From an uncultured Verrucomicrobia subdivision 3 bacterium (GTDB taxonomy: Bacteria > Verrucomicrobiota > Verrucomicrobiae > Limisphaerales > UBA11358): a stretch of 64,000 nt of DNA. The position numbers and the translations under genes are program-made. Positions within the stretch are counted from its first letter, which is position 1, and each line of letters begins with the position of its first letter. The stretch is from the NCBI GenBank assembly GCA_903847285.1, contig CAINDH010000128.1:5011-69010 (forward strand), given 5' to 3'. Shown here in pieces: positions 63,704 through 64,000 of this stretch. The notes beneath the pieces were generated by a model. The model saw nothing but the letters and a program-made list of their open reading frames with translations, did no database searches and had not been told where the DNA came from.

Positions 63704-64000
63704 CTACGGGTTGAAAAGCTTTTCTACCTTCGCCTTCACGCTTTCATCCATCTTGATGAGCGGCGGCCAGGCGCGTTTAAAACCCTCGCCCGGAATTTTC
63801 TTCGTCGCGTCAAAACCCATTTTGCTGCCGCTGGCGATTTCGCTCGTCGCGTGGTCGAGCACGTCGGACGGGCCTTTGGTGAAGATGCTGTCGCGCTGCG
63901 GATCGGTGTTGGCCGTGAGATGGAACAGCACTTCGCTCGTGTTGTGGACGTTCACATCGGCGTCCACCACCACGATGTATTTCGTGAACATCATCTGCCC
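63704..64000 (-). CDS. ubiD: UbiD-family decarboxylase, C-terminal part (cut by window edge)
   Basis: The visible 99 codons include MMFTKYIVVVDADVNVHNTS, HLTANTDPQRDSIFTKGPSD, VLDHATSEIASGSKMGFDAT and EGFKRAWPPLIKMDE, the end of the prenylated-FMN-dependent UbiD decarboxylase that acts in ubiquinone or menaquinone synthesis. The start lies beyond the right edge. It appears to head the operon with the ADP-ribosylglycohydrolase fusion. Confidence 0.93.
   Translation of the reverse strand, partial: GQMMFTKYIVVVDADVNVHNTSEVLFHLTANTDPQRDSIFTKGPSDVLDHATSEIASGSKMGFDATKKIPGEGFKRAWPPLIKMDESVKAKVEKLFNP

Overview
The window looks like a chromosomal piece of a Verrucomicrobiota bacterium, probably of the Pedosphaera/Limisphaerales type. 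This is inferred from very large secreted proteins with autotransporter-associated beta-strand repeats, a shared C-terminal Leu-Gln/Ser-Thr-Asn/Trp...Phe-Tyr-Arg module, a DUF1559-like prepilin and hybrid PAS kinases. Housekeeping genes (rpsT, rpe, a phosphohexomutase gene, riboflavin synthase, bioF-like, lpxA, RlhA-like U32, dinG, yajQ, ubiD) are scattered among accessory genes. No tRNA, rRNA, CRISPR array, phage or transposase was seen.

Layout. 0-6 kb: a giant beta-repeat surface protein and a pseudopilin. 6-12 kb: S20, a soluble PAS/GAF hybrid kinase, Rpe and a phosphohexomutase. 12-23 kb: an envelope-redox stress island around an ECF sigma factor, a ZAS anti-sigma factor and a second ZAS domain fused to a thioredoxin domain. 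It also holds FMN reductase, an MsrQ-like haem membrane protein, an MsrB lipoprotein, TlpA, DUF1223, YHS, DoxX-like and DinB-like proteins and OlsB/OlsA-like acyltransferases. Six copies of one promoter motif (TGTAAGG, exactly 15 nt, CGAC) tie the island together, which is the clearest candidate here for an undescribed system. 23-27.7 kb: riboflavin synthase, an AONS-like enzyme, an ATE/GNAT-like protein and a YihY family protein.

27.7-45 kb: a second coherent system. A CHASE2 hybrid kinase and an NtrC-type sigma-54 activator sit between three target units of secreted or outer-membrane proteins (HAF/Kelch, PPC/Ig, a four-repeat protein, and a FecR-TPR-beta-barrel protein). Each unit has a near-identical -24/-12 promoter and an upstream TGTTCCG-N4-CGGAACA type palindrome.

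45-64 kb: DUF2752, GYF/DUF4190, LpxA, U32, DinG, a second beta-repeat protein, YajQ, two DUF1593 proteins, a cupin, a DNA/RNA non-specific endonuclease with a lamin-tail domain, a VOC protein, a receiver-like domain fused to an ADP-ribosylglycohydrolase, and the end of ubiD. The 61.1-61.8 kb interval has no intact gene. It holds mini-palindromes, two fragments resembling the upstream cupin, and a 21-bp periodic array.

Several conserved enzymes (phosphohexomutase, U32, DinG) carry in-frame, low-complexity insertions that look like dispersed short repeats. Start codons were chosen by signal peptides, family length and operon overlaps; Shine-Dalgarno sequences are generally weak.
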